Assembly (NCBI GenBank): GCA_019096195.1 | Contig: JAGTXK010000117.1 | Coordinates: forward strand, 43,597 to 107,596 | DNA: 64,000 bases | Direction: 5' to 3' | DNA from: Boletus sp. NGJ | Taxonomy: Eukaryota > Basidiomycota > Agaricomycetes > Boletales > Boletaceae | Shown: positions 46,101-55,939 of the stretch, in pieces | Layout of the letters: the number at the start of each line of letters is the position of its first letter | How positions within the stretch are numbered: position 1 is the first letter of the stretch | Position numbers and translations under genes: made by a program | Notes under the pieces: model-generated | Databases searched by the model: none | What the model saw: the letters and a program-made list of their open reading frames with translations, nothing else | Told to the model about the DNA's origin: nothing

Positions 46101-47260
46101 AACCGCAGAAAGTAGAAAGACGTTCGGCGGGGTCATATAAATTTGAGAGTCCGAAGTCGATTATCTTGATATTTCCAGTCTCTGATATAAGTATGTTCTC
46201 GATTTTAAGGTCTGATGAAGAAATGAGTGGATACGACACGTGCAGTAACAAGATGAGACGTGCCACGATGAACCACATTATTGCGGTGACAATAGTCAAG
46301 TGCACTGCCAATCTGGCGAGCAAACTTGCGTGCAACACGTTCGCGCAGTCGACCGTGGCTGATTATGTAGTCGAGCATCTGACCGCCGCTCACGTATTCG
46401 AATACCATGTAATAATGATGTTGATGGATGATCATTTCGCGCATACCGCAGATATAAGGATGGTGGAGGAGCATGGATAAAGCGGCCTCGCGGATGGTTC
46501 TGATCTCCTTGGAGGCATCCTTGGAAGCCTGCTTTGCAATAGCCTCTGGAGAAGCGTTTGAACCGTTGGGAAGAGATGTCGAAGGGTGGACGCGGGGAAG
46601 GATTTTTATAGCGAGCTAATGAGAAAACAAACGACAACGAGGATGAGCAAAGTGCGCGCAGAGGGCGTTCTGAAGGCGACGGACCTTTTCTTCCGTGACA
46701 TTATGAATCGCGAGCTTGACTTTGCCCATGCTACCTGCGCCGAGTGTCTTGGTGAGGGTATAGTCGCCGAGGACTCTGTTTGCGCTGCGGGACTGTTTGG
46801 ATGTAGAGCCATCTCTGTGCTGGCGGTGTTTCTGGTCGGGCATGGGCTGCTGTCTGTCGCGATCAGAAGAGCTTGTTTGTGGGGACGTGTTGTAGGACTG
46901 CGGGGGCATAGAGACGGGCCGAGGTCTGGGGGTCGACTGGGCCCTCGCGGACAGTGAGGGGAGAGGGCGTGGAATGGCCGTCGCAGCCGAAGTGGATGCT
47001 GGGGAATGTGTTCTTGTTGTGACCGTCGGAGTCGCTGTCGTTGAGGTCGCTGGCGAGGACGGCGAGGAAGAGGGAGAAAGAGAGTCGAAGTTGTATGATG
47101 GATGTGGCTGGGTACGAGTGGCCGCAGCCGAGCTAATGGGCAAATCAAACTCGTACCCTCCTTGAACTACACCTCCATGTGACGGCGTGGCATCCCAGTC
47201 ATTTTCCTCAGGGACTTGTCCCAACACCGTCGCGACTGGTCCTGGGTAGAACGCTGCCAT
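43115..47260 (-). CDS. kin1: Kin1/MARK/PAR-1 type serine/threonine kinase with KA1 domain
   Basis: Six exons (46685-47260, 46264-46614, 45908-46211, 44052-45855, 43287-43992, 43115-43219) join to 1281 residues. A Ser/Pro-rich leader precedes the kinase domain: glycine loop [12 protein letters not shown], catalytic Lys in LAIKIL, catalytic loop [13 protein letters not shown] in DFGLSN, activation loop [15 protein letters not shown], and [20 protein letters not shown]. After the kinase come [22 protein letters not shown] and a long disordered linker. [20 protein letters not shown] and [20 protein letters not shown] follow, with the C-terminal KA1 membrane-binding domain ending [17 protein letters not shown]. 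Kin1 kinases act at the cell cortex in polarity, septation and exocytosis. The intron that splits the HRD motif is GC-AG (GTG|GCACGT). All junctions are in phase and no lesion was found. Confidence 0.93.
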
Positions 47261-48737
47261 CGTCGTGGACGATCCCCGCGCCAGCGCCCCCGCCGTTGAC
47301 TAAGACTCTCCAAAGGCAGTGCCCTGTCAGCTGGGTAAATCAGGCTTGTCAGGGCCAGTAGCTCCAGAAATAATCCTCAGAAATTCTGTCAGCGCTATTT
47401 TACGTTCTCGTCCTCCGTCTGAACAAAGTGCTTGATATTTCTTCACTCGGTCTCCTCTGGCCCATGCCCAAGACCCAGCACCGCAGCCCGAAATGGTGGC
47501 CTTGTTGCGGTACATGAAATGCTGGACCTCGCTCCCCAATCCAGCCCACTAATGCTAATGCGGAACGGAGTCAAACCCGTCGGAATCGCTCACATGCTCG
47601 TGGCCGTCTCGGTATCTACCCGGACAAGAGTCTATTAGTTTGCCCGAGCATGACACCGCCTTCAAGCTTCGCAGGAATCACAGCTCGCCTCGTGTCTCAC
47701 ACCTACCACCAAATCTATCAAGCACGCTCCCAGGCTATCGGCGCCAATCACTGAAGTCATTCCCCTCTCAGACTCTGACATGTACGCACTCGTCCAAGCG
47801 TTTCAGCTGTTCTTGACCCAATACTGAGCTGCCACTCCCAAAGAGGGTACCGTTCTCTACCGTAATAGGTGTCTCCCATCATTCTTTCACGGAAAGCAAG
47901 GGTGCAGCACCCTCATAACACGCCTCGAGCACTGCGTTAATCTCTCGACCCACCATCATCACCAGGGAATCCCTTTCCCCGCACCGCGGCCGCCGTCGCG
48001 CTCGTGATTACGCTCAGCACTCCCTCGACGTTCGTCTTCATCCACTCAGGATCGACCAACAACGAGACAGATCTGGTCGCTCCTTTGCCTGGCTGTACGT
48101 CTACACACCAATTCATTCAAAGTACGTCGGCCGTTCAGTATGCACTGCTCACCAACATGTTCACGCTGTCTCGCCGATACTGTAACTCGTTGACCTGGTG
48201 TCACAATCCGGCCATGCCCGTCAGCGTACTCGTCAGGTTTACGATTACCCTTCGATTACTTGGAACATTCGCCAGCAAGAAGTACCTCCAGACCATCGCC
48301 AGCCCCATCACGTTTCAACGTTGCCAAAAGAGTCCAGTTCGCCGTAAATGCAGTGTCCATCAAAACGAGATAAAGTAAAATTACGATTGAGATCAATGGT
48401 TGAACACATTCACATCTCCGCATCGAAAGAGAGGCAGTGCGCAATGCGGAGGTTCGTCCCACCAGTGGCAACCATCGCAACAGCTCCTAGTAGGAGTCAG
48501 ATTGGTGGATCACCAGTGAAGGGAAAAACAGTGGAGGAACTCAAGTGGTTGCCGTCCTGGCATATCACCGGTCACCGGTCACGTGCAGAGTGCGTATCGG
48601 TCGATCGATCGACCCCAACGTTGTAGCGTCCGGAATTTTCGACATACAGGTAGACTTTTACATTGTATCTCCGACTGAAACTAGCCAAGTGGTCCATCGC
48701 AACTATTCCTCGGCCGAGTCGTCAATGAAGGGTTCCA
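47261..48737. other. gene-poor interval upstream of the kinase
   Basis: Scattered short frames only. A minus-strand patch near 48256-48400 (TANWTLLATLKRDGAGDGLE) and another near 47970-48080 (LLVDPEWMKTNVEGVLSV) look protein-like but are separated by stops. They may be remnants of a gene I cannot name. Confidence 0.35.
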
Positions 48738-48740
48738 TCA

Positions 48741-49002
48741 CACAACACAAAAACCAATATTTATGATAGGTTTGAATGTTGTATGAAATGTGAAGATTTC
48801 AGTTAAAATTTAAGCCTGACATTTTCACAGCACTTAAACTTGAAAATTTTGCCTAATCTATATCTAAACTTCAAGCTTTTGCCTAATCTATGTCTAAACT
48901 TCAAGTTTAAGTGCCACAAAATGTCAAGACTAAATTTTAACTGCAATTTTCCCATTTCATACAACATTCAGACCCGTCCTAAATATTGATTTTTGCGTTG
49001 TG
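48741..49002. mobile_element. MITE-like element with long terminal inverted repeats
   Basis: The ends CACAACACAAAAACCAATAT (left) and, in reverse complement, CACAACGCAAAAATCAATAT (right) begin two arms of about 105 bp that match along their length (also GAATGTTGTATGAAATG, CAGTTAAAATTTA and GCACTTAAACTTGAA). A central loop of about 50 bp holds two copies of TTTTGCCTAATCTATRTCTA. It is flanked on both sides by TCA (48738-48740 and 49003-49005), a likely 3-bp target-site duplication. There is no coding capacity, so it is non-autonomous. The superfamily is not certain. Confidence 0.85.
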
Positions 49003-49005
49003 TCA

Positions 49006-49958
49006 GATTGATGACAAGCTTGAGGTTGTAGCAGATACGGCACTTGTTTGACCTCTCTACAATAAATGGGCTGTGACAGGAACCCAGTTTTACTGTTTCG
49101 GAGTTCCTTCGGCGTGTCGATCCGTGCCGCTGAGTCATCACCTTGCTCTCTTGGACCGTACTAGTGCTGTATCCCAGTTCCGGCAATCTGTGTGTCCAGT
49201 GCGAAGGACGTCATAAACTTGGTGACTGTGGGTACTTGCGGACCGACTCGGATGTTGCGGTTCATGACTCCCTCAATGAGTTTCCCTTGTTCACCATCCT
49301 CGAACTTGAAGTCAAAGCTCGATCCTCCCGATGCATGACGATGGGTTGCGCAATTCCATGGAGCGTATCGTGAAACTGACGGGATATCAGAGACTCAGAC
49401 AGCCCCTCCTCCACCTAGGAACGCGAACCCAAAGTCTGACGGAAACGTGAGAATCCGAAGATTCACATCGAAGAGGCGGAAAAGCCTCATGTCACACGCT
49501 CGATTGTTTTTCTTGTGTACCTTGATCGATATCTCCAGTGAGATCTATGAGAATTAGTTATGCACAGGTGTGAATATATATGTATGTGATGAGATATGGA
49601 AATTTGAGACAAGTGACATAACATACTTTGCTAAATAATGCAATGATCGAGTCTACGACGTTCAATCCTTCATCACTTAGCGTATACTAATCGTCGGCGC
49701 TAGAACCTCGTTTCGGACGGAGCAACCTGAGGATAATGGTGCCTGCGAGCATTTTCCCACGTTCTCCTGTTTTGGATGACTGTGTGGGAGCCGAAACCTT
49801 TCCATTCGAGGACAATGTAGGGCTACAAGGAGCCGACTAACTTCCCCAGAACAATAGTGGGCGCAAGGTTGCCATGCCATGATGCTGATGCATTCGCATG
49901 CGCATGTCACCTAAAAGTGGCATCATCCATAATTGGTTTGATAGGCTCACGGCTGGGG
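49006..49958. other. upstream region of metallothionein 1
   Basis: No gene seen. The last 300 bp (CCCACGTTCTCCTG…TTTTGGATGA…TGTGGGAG) resemble the region upstream of the decayed copy at 51165, so the duplication included the promoter. Confidence 0.45.
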
Positions 49959-49965
49959 TATAAAG
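49959..49965 (+). promoter_or_regulatory. TATA box of metallothionein 1
   Basis: TATAAAG, 89 bp before the ATG, in the context GGGGTATAA that is shared with the other intact metallothionein gene. Confidence 0.65.
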
Positions 49966-50053
49966 GGCAGTATGGGCAAGCCTGTGTGGGTTCAGTTCAA
50001 GCCCACCAACTTGTCAAAGCTTGCTAACCAAATTCTTACAACCAACTCCCGAA

Positions 50054-50279
50054 ATGCAGACCGTACGCCAACGTCTCGATCCCTTGGGCATATCGCTCAC
50101 AGTGCTTTCTGATAGGTGAACGCTACCCTCGTGAACCAAGCCGGCGCGTGCGGCGAGAGTAAATGCAACTGCGGCGATGCGTAAGTCGCATACGCTGTTA
50201 AATCGTTGGGTGATTGAATGTACTGACGATCAAACGGCTTTGCAGATGCCAGTGCAAACCTGGCCAATGCAAGTGCTAG
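50054..50279 (+). CDS. Metallothionein, copy 1
   Basis: Three tiny exons (50054-50062, 50116-50180, 50246-50279) encode 35 residues. The first exon carries only three codons (MQT). The peptide has seven cysteines, arranged C-x4-C-x-C-x3-C-x-C-x4-C-x-C, and reads …GACGESKCNCGDACQCKPGQ and then CKC. The Cys-x-Cys pairs, small size and lack of aromatic residues are diagnostic of metallothioneins, which bind Cu(I), Zn or Cd through cysteine thiolates. Seven Cys equals the count in short copper-binding fungal metallothioneins. Both introns are 53-65 bp with GT-AG ends. The second intact copy at 60948-61173 encodes the same peptide with one change (Ala14 to Asn). It is too short for ordinary ORF detection. 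Confidence 0.9.
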
Positions 50280-51164
50280 ATTGATGGTCCCGCAGAGTTC
50301 GTGATGTTGTCCATGGGCCCTTGCAACGTTCCTGTCCCTCGCAGCGTCACGTACAGTCAATGTTTCGATATTTTGTACCAAATATGATGCCCGTGTGTGA
50401 ATGGTTCTCCACCGCCTACTTCGGACTGTAATTCGAGGATTGGCTGGTGTTACCAAGTGATATTCGTTCCATGTCGTCCGCGAGACCCGACGTGGGTCCA
50501 AACTTCTTGCACGTGTTCGGTCAGCGGGGTGATGACTTGTCGTGTCAGCATGTCACGTCCCTGTCTCGTTCCCCATGACGCTCCTAGATGTCAGCACGGG
50601 TCATTCCAAAGTAACTGTCCAAGTTCATCCTTATCGTCCTCGTCCTTACAAAGGATGGACATCGGGGGCTCCTCTAGTTTCAGGATGGTCACCTGCCTGT
50701 GGGGACAAAATGCCCACCCGAGTGGACTATCATCGACGGCTTATCCTTATCCCGTGTTTCAAACGGAGCGCTGAGAGTACTCGTGATCCGCAAAAGACCG
50801 CCATTCCGGACCGGCTGGGGATATTGGTGGCTTCGAGTGTTCGCCCACGTACTCTGGAGTCCTATTTTGGATGAACCTCACGATGGCAATATATCAACGC
50901 GCCACTGTGGGAGTCGAAACTTGCCCGTTCAAGAATGGTGTGGGGTGACACATAATTAACCGAGCACCCCTGCCAACAGACGACGCAATGCTGGTCGCAT
51001 GTTATCGAAAGGTAACATGATAAGTGAGAAGTTTTGTGAACAACGGTCTTGGTAGTTGACTTGACACGCTGTCACGGACGCATTTTTGTGGTAGGCATAT
51101 AAAGGGTGTCCTGTGTGGGGCCAGCGCAAGCTCAACTTCAACACACCCAACCGGTACCCGCGGG

Positions 51165-51418
51165 ATGCAAACCGTATTCGCCCACGTGACGTAAGCCCAT
51201 ACCTTCAAGTTGATAGAAGTTCGGTGCAATCACCCAGTGCTTTTTCAAGATAGCCCAAAGGTACTCCGCAACAAATCGGCAAATGCGGGGTGCTTGGTTG
51301 TACCTGCGACAATGGGTGAGTACTTGAGTGGCATCCGTTGTTACATAAATCGGAGTGTATTGCTGGCGATCAATTGAAACGGCAGTCTAAGATGGACCTA
51401 CAAGGCGAATGCAAGTAG
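51165..51418 (+). pseudogene. Decayed tandem metallothionein copy
   Basis: It keeps the layout of copy 1: a TATAAAG about 70 bp upstream, ATGCAAACC as a 9-bp first exon followed by GT, and a middle exon with TGCGGGGTGCTTGGTTGTAC. A GTGAGT donor follows, and a last exon ends GGCGAATGCAAGTAG. Several cysteine codons are lost. The frame reading CGVLGCTC in exon 2 does not connect cleanly to exon 3, and the equivalent of the C-x-C ending is gone. It is best read as a pseudogene formed by tandem duplication of copy 1. Confidence 0.7.
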
Positions 51419-52325
51419 TAACATCCCTGCCTTCATTCACCACAGGCTTATTTTTTCCGAACTTACCTACCCAACTTCTCGATCGCCCAAACGCTCCACG
51501 CCTACACCCGCGCGATCCCTGTCTGCTTCCCTCCCTCGCCGGGACCAAACTTCCCTGCGCCAACTCAGACCCTCCTTAAATGACACCACGCACGCGCAGC
51601 ACCGGGAAGCGCGGTCAAGCATACACGGAATGGCGAGATAGTAAGCAAGGAACAGGCGTGGTCCGTGACGACCACTGCAGCAAGGAGAAAGACGTCTCCG
51701 CTCCTTCGGCGCGCCCTTTAAAAGACCGCCGCCAGTGCGAGTCCCACTTGATCTTGCATGGCGGTCAAGGGAATCGTGATCAAGCTCGACGCCTCTCAGT
51801 TGGGAACCTGATTATTCATATTATTCAATAGTGCGGACGATTTCACCCAGCGATTTCGTGAAGTCAACCACGTCGGTGATATTGCGAGGAGCGGGAACTC
51901 GGAGCTTTCCGCAATGCTGCGAGCTACATAGGACCATTGTAACCACCTCAGTTGATCCATTTAGGTATCCCGAGTAGACGGCGGCGAGAGGTTCCCCAGA
52001 TTCAAACTCCAAACATCTCTAATTTCGGAAGCAATAAAACATCGACTGTTATCGAGCTGGTAGCCTGCATCATTGCACTGTCGCAAAAGCTACACTAATT
52101 TTCTCATAGTCCGTAGTGGGCCATTCGAATGTTTCTGTGGGTCAAGAAATTTAATTTACTCATTCGACGCAACTGCAGCGCCCTCTGTGAACTAGACAAG
52201 ACTAAACAGAGATCGAAGCAAAATAAACGTGTGCTGCTGGCCGCTCATGCTAAATTACAAAAGGCCTACTATACCAGCGAGATTTTCTACATGGTAAAAA
52301 GTTGCCAAAACCCGCGGCATAGCTG
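51419..52325. other. gene-poor interval with a possible exon remnant
   Basis: A minus-strand frame at 51821-52012 reads SGEPLAAVYSGYLNGSTEVV, then SSQHCGKLRVPAPRNITDVV. It is preceded by an acceptor-like TTAG. It looks like a conserved terminal exon, but I recognise no family and see no upstream exons. Confidence 0.35.
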
Positions 52326-53951
52326 TCAGTTTAAGTACTGTAGATGACGATACGCTTCGTATGCGTGCTGTGCCTCATCAAGGTAGGCTTTGAGTCGTCT
52401 TTGGCGTGTCATATCACGAAACGTCGGGAGGGTTGGCGCAAAGATGATATCCTCCTCGTGCGTAATGCGATCAGCGACTCTTGCCTTCCAAGCCCTCCAA
52501 ACATCCCTTTGATCTGTAATGAGGGTGTCCAGCACACCTCCGACATCGACGCTCTTCACAGGACGGGGGATTCCATGGCAAAGTACAAGGCACTGGAACG
52601 TCGCTGCAGCAGCGGGTGTATGGAACTGCCACTTCCTCACGGATGGATTGCCAAGGACATTGAGGAATTTCGGCGTCCGGATAGGATAGTTTTGAGTTGG
52701 AATCGAGAGGATGAGCATCGTCCACAGGGAAGGGAGCGTGTCCAGGAGCAGCTGTAACTCGTTATACAAGGCGTAGTCGTGTATGTACAGGTACCAGGAT
52801 ACCAGCAGGGGTGCAACCCTGGCTCCTGATCTCAGAGCTAACACAGGAATCTCAGTTAGAATTAACACCATCCCGTCCAGAGTCTTAGGATGCCAAATGA
52901 TCTGTCGGATGGTTGGCCATGATGTGATAATGGTGAAGCATTGAAAGAGTGCAAATGGACCAAGGAGTTGGGACAGGTGTGATGTAAATGACGGTTGAAG
53001 AAGCCGCCACACTGGGAGAATTCCCATGAGATAGAGGAGCCCCTGGAAAAATCCCTCGAGTAACCAATGGACAACATACTTCCATACAGGCAAATCGAAG
53101 AGACCTGCGACTGGATAAGAGAGCTGGAAGCCCCCAAGTGTGATCACGTCGAGTAGTTCCTGGGTACCTCTCAGCACGACACTGAAGTCTTCATCAAACA
53201 GAATCGCATATGCTGGGGTTGGGGAACAGCATGCTTCCGATTGCTGGAGGAGGGTGAGCGTGCCATCTCCATACATAAAGGCCCATCCACATATTGCTAA
53301 GACTTTGTGCAAAGCGAGAAGAGTGATGAGCCAGGATGGTGTGAGTAGCACATTTAAGATGAGTATAAGAATGAGCATGGATGTGAGGCCATAAATATCA
53401 GCTCCTGTGCTATAGTTGTGTTGTGAAACTCCGCACAGATCTATAACGGCCACAATCAGGGGAGAGTTGCTCTCCGGTAAGGATGTTTCTACCTCGGGCT
53501 CGTACTGCGGCAGATCTCTGCTATGTTGCACAAGCAGTCTTGATAGACGGCCTGACGGGCGCCTGGAGAGGCTTGACATGGGCAAGATAAAATCGGGTCC
53601 CCGTCGTCCGAGGCTTCTATCCCAGAAGGAATGGACGAGCAAGCAGAAATCGAGGAAAATGGTTGCAAACTGAGAAGGGTGGCGGAAAACTGCGAAAACT
53701 CTGAGGATGAAGTAGTTGGCTCTCGCAGTAAACGAGGTCTCGCGCTGGTCTTCCCATCGTGAGGCAAACAAATGATAGGATTGACGAAGACTTTGGAAGA
53801 CGTCGGGCAGGTTGATTCCATTGGGGGTCTGACGTGGTAAAGCGTCGACAATTTCGAAGATGGAGGATACAAAATTGCTAAATTTGCGGGAAAAAGCGTC
53901 GAATGAATCTTCTGCATCTGATGGATCTGGAATCGGGAAATTCTGGGCCAT
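52326..53951 (-). CDS. Uncharacterised multi-pass membrane protein
   Basis: A single exon of 541 residues from the ATG at 53951 (MAQNFPIPDPSDAEDSFDAF). The open frame extends further upstream to 54230, but that part is basic and unlike the rest, so I take the internal Met. The N-terminal 170 or so residues are soluble (FSRKFSNFVSSIFEIVDALP). Several hydrophobic segments follow, including YGLTSMLILILILNVLLTP, WLITLLALHKVLAICGWAFM and GFFQGLLYLMGILPVW. The C-terminus is helical and charged (DEAQHAYEAYRHLQYLN). It is intronless, unusual among its neighbours. No known family is recognised; it is possibly a lineage-specific protein. Confidence 0.65.
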   Translation of the reverse strand: MAQNFPIPDPSDAEDSFDAFSRKFSNFVSSIFEIVDALPRQTPNGINLPDVFQSLRQSYHLFASRWEDQRETSFTARANYFILRVFAVFRHPSQFATIFLDFCLLVHSFWDRSLGRRGPDFILPMSSLSRRPSGRLSRLLVQHSRDLPQYEPEVETSLPESNSPLIVAVIDLCGVSQHNYSTGADIYGLTSMLILILILNVLLTPSWLITLLALHKVLAICGWAFMYGDGTLTLLQQSEACCSPTPAYAILFDEDFSVVLRGTQELLDVITLGGFQLSYPVAGLFDLPVWKYVVHWLLEGFFQGLLYLMGILPVWRLLQPSFTSHLSQLLGPFALFQCFTIITSWPTIRQIIWHPKTLDGMVLILTEIPVLALRSGARVAPLLVSWYLYIHDYALYNELQLLLDTLPSLWTMLILSIPTQNYPIRTPKFLNVLGNPSVRKWQFHTPAAAATFQCLVLCHGIPRPVKSVDVGGVLDTLITDQRDVWRAWKARVADRITHEEDIIFAPTLPTFRDMTRQRRLKAYLDEAQHAYEAYRHLQYLN

Positions 53952-54948
53952 GAGATATATCTGATGCCTCCGTGGCAACACAACAAACTGCCGTAGCGAC
54001 AATGTCAGGCCACAAGATATTTCAGCAGACAAAAACACACCTGAGACTCGTTGACGTAGGGGAGTGCAAATTGTCAACTTTGTCGCAGGCGAGTTCAAAG
54101 CTCGGGTCCGTCTTCGCTTCATTCCAAATCGGCAAAGTTCAGCGCTCAACGGAAATCGCCGTTGTCGTTGGGAAGCTGTGGACCGTTGAACGTTGAACGC
54201 GAGGCCTGAGGACCGAAGCGCACCTAGCATTCTGCATATCGAGTCGCTCTCGTCCGCTCCATCTCGTCCGAGTCACTCTAGAGTTGTACTGACAAGTTCA
54301 CTGACAAGTTCTCCGATCAGTAGGTCATAGTGGCTGTTCGTTGAAGTCGGTTAGTTCGAATCACAGTGACAGTACTGGTGAGGGAGGCTGAAGCACGCAT
54401 ATCAGACTATACGGAAATCTGAAGCCCCCCTCTGCGGCTCCAAAACTCGGCGCAGTACTTGCGTCGTGATCGCTGGTATTTAGTTTCGGCGTAAAATAAC
54501 ATGTAATCTTGTTGGTCCTGTGTCAGACATGTCCATGCTGCCCCAGGCATTGCAACTCGCTCGATATCCAGTTTCTGCGACTCTCCCACAAAACACCAAC
54601 GATCTTCCAAGTGAGAACGGTACGATAAACCGAATGCCCTCACAGATTCGTGAAAGAAGACCACTTGCCCCCTACCCCTATTGGACCTTCCCGGCGCGGT
54701 CCGACGGTTCGATACAACTGGTCACGCGTCATTTGTCGGCGCACACACCCACAGGCTTTTCTCGCAAAGAAAAGAGGAAAAAAAAAGGTGGGGAGGAAAC
54801 ACCCCCAGATACAGGAGAAACAATGCTCTATCGAATACATCGATTATCAGCAGAAAGCAAAAAAAAAGTGTATTACTATGACATCCAGCAAACAGAAGAA
54901 AAAGAGGATGTGAGGATGAAAACGGACGGGATCGAGACCCATTAACAT
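53952..54948. other. intergenic
   Basis: Promoter of the membrane-protein gene and 3'UTR of SUMO. A minus-strand frame at 54407-54664 has no recognisable product. Confidence 0.4.
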
Positions 54949-55655
54949 TCATGGCGCCCACCCGCCAACCTCTGATACCACCGTCAGATTCCAACTTGAC
55001 ACGCGCAAGAGGGCAAAAAATGAAGAGACGTACGTTCGACCATGACATCGATCGTGTCTGTCGCGTGGGAAAGATAGGGGTCGACCGGTCAGCGTATGTT
55101 GCAAAGCACAACAGTCGAAAGGAGAACGAAAAAAAGACGACCGCAACAAAACGGTGCTCACCATTATCCTCCATATCGAGCGAGGACGGTGTATCGTCTT
55201 CGCTTATCCTATTCCCATCGTATAAAAACCTGTTTGGAGTTCAGACAAAGAAATACATGTATGAGCATGGGCATGCACAACGCGAGCGTCTCCAGAAAAC
55301 CAAAAAATAAAAAAAGAAGTGGGAAAGAAAGAAAGAAACGCGCACCGAATGCTCGACACGTCCTTGCCCACCTTGGCCGCGTAAGCTCCCTGCAGCTTGC
55401 TCAACTTTGTATTTCGCTTGATTTTGAAAAAGACTTCGTCCCCTGTCGAGCTGACGACCTGCATCCACACGCGCGCATTCGTGTGTGTGTACGTGAAAAG
55501 GGAGAGTGGCACCGTCAGCGTTCGTATCAGCATCAGTACACCAGAGCACCATAAGAGGGAACTCTTTGGAAAGGCAGACACACCTTGACATTGATCGGGG
55601 CGTTATCCTCGGTTTTGACATCGCCCTGAGTCTGCGACGGATCCACTTCAGTCAT
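54949..55655 (-). CDS. smt3: SUMO (small ubiquitin-like modifier) precursor
   Basis: Five exons (55584-55655, 55346-55458, 55162-55229, 55034-55057, 54949-54971) give 99 residues. The flexible leader MTEVDPSQTQGDVKTEDNA is followed by the ubiquitin fold: INVKVVSSTGDEVFFKIKRN, TKLSKLQGAYAAKVGKDVSS, IRFLYDGNRISEDDTPSSLD and MEDNDTIDVMVEQVGG. The mature end is the Gly-Gly pair; the three residues after it (WAP) would be removed by a Ulp-type protease. SUMO is attached to lysines, often in VKxE sites, of nuclear proteins through the E1 (Aos1-Uba2) and E2 (Ubc9). The leader itself contains a VKTE motif that could support SUMO chains. All introns are GT-AG and in phase. It is the single copy in the window. 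Confidence 0.95.
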
Positions 55656-55939
55656 CCTTATTCTATCTTATCCTGATCCGCTCGAATCTCTCCTCTCAAA
55701 AAGTGATGCTGATCAGAAAAGCAGAGGAAAGAAAGGACAAAAGCTGGCCAACCCGCAGAGGCTCACCGAACGCGACGAGCCCCCCTCCGATTGACAGCTG
55801 TTTGTGAGCTCAGAGTGTTACCTAATCAACTGATCTACCACATTCACTGGTAGAATAAAGATTTAACGAAAATGTAAAGATTTAGAAATAAAGTGTGTGT
55901 GTATGCAAGAAAAAAAAGGAGAGAGAAGACACCCAGGAA

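Noticed and set aside
54340-54375. GTTCGAATC, reminiscent of a tRNA T-loop
   Set aside because: The flanking bases do not form a T-stem, acceptor stem or anticodon arm; no tRNA can be folded around it.
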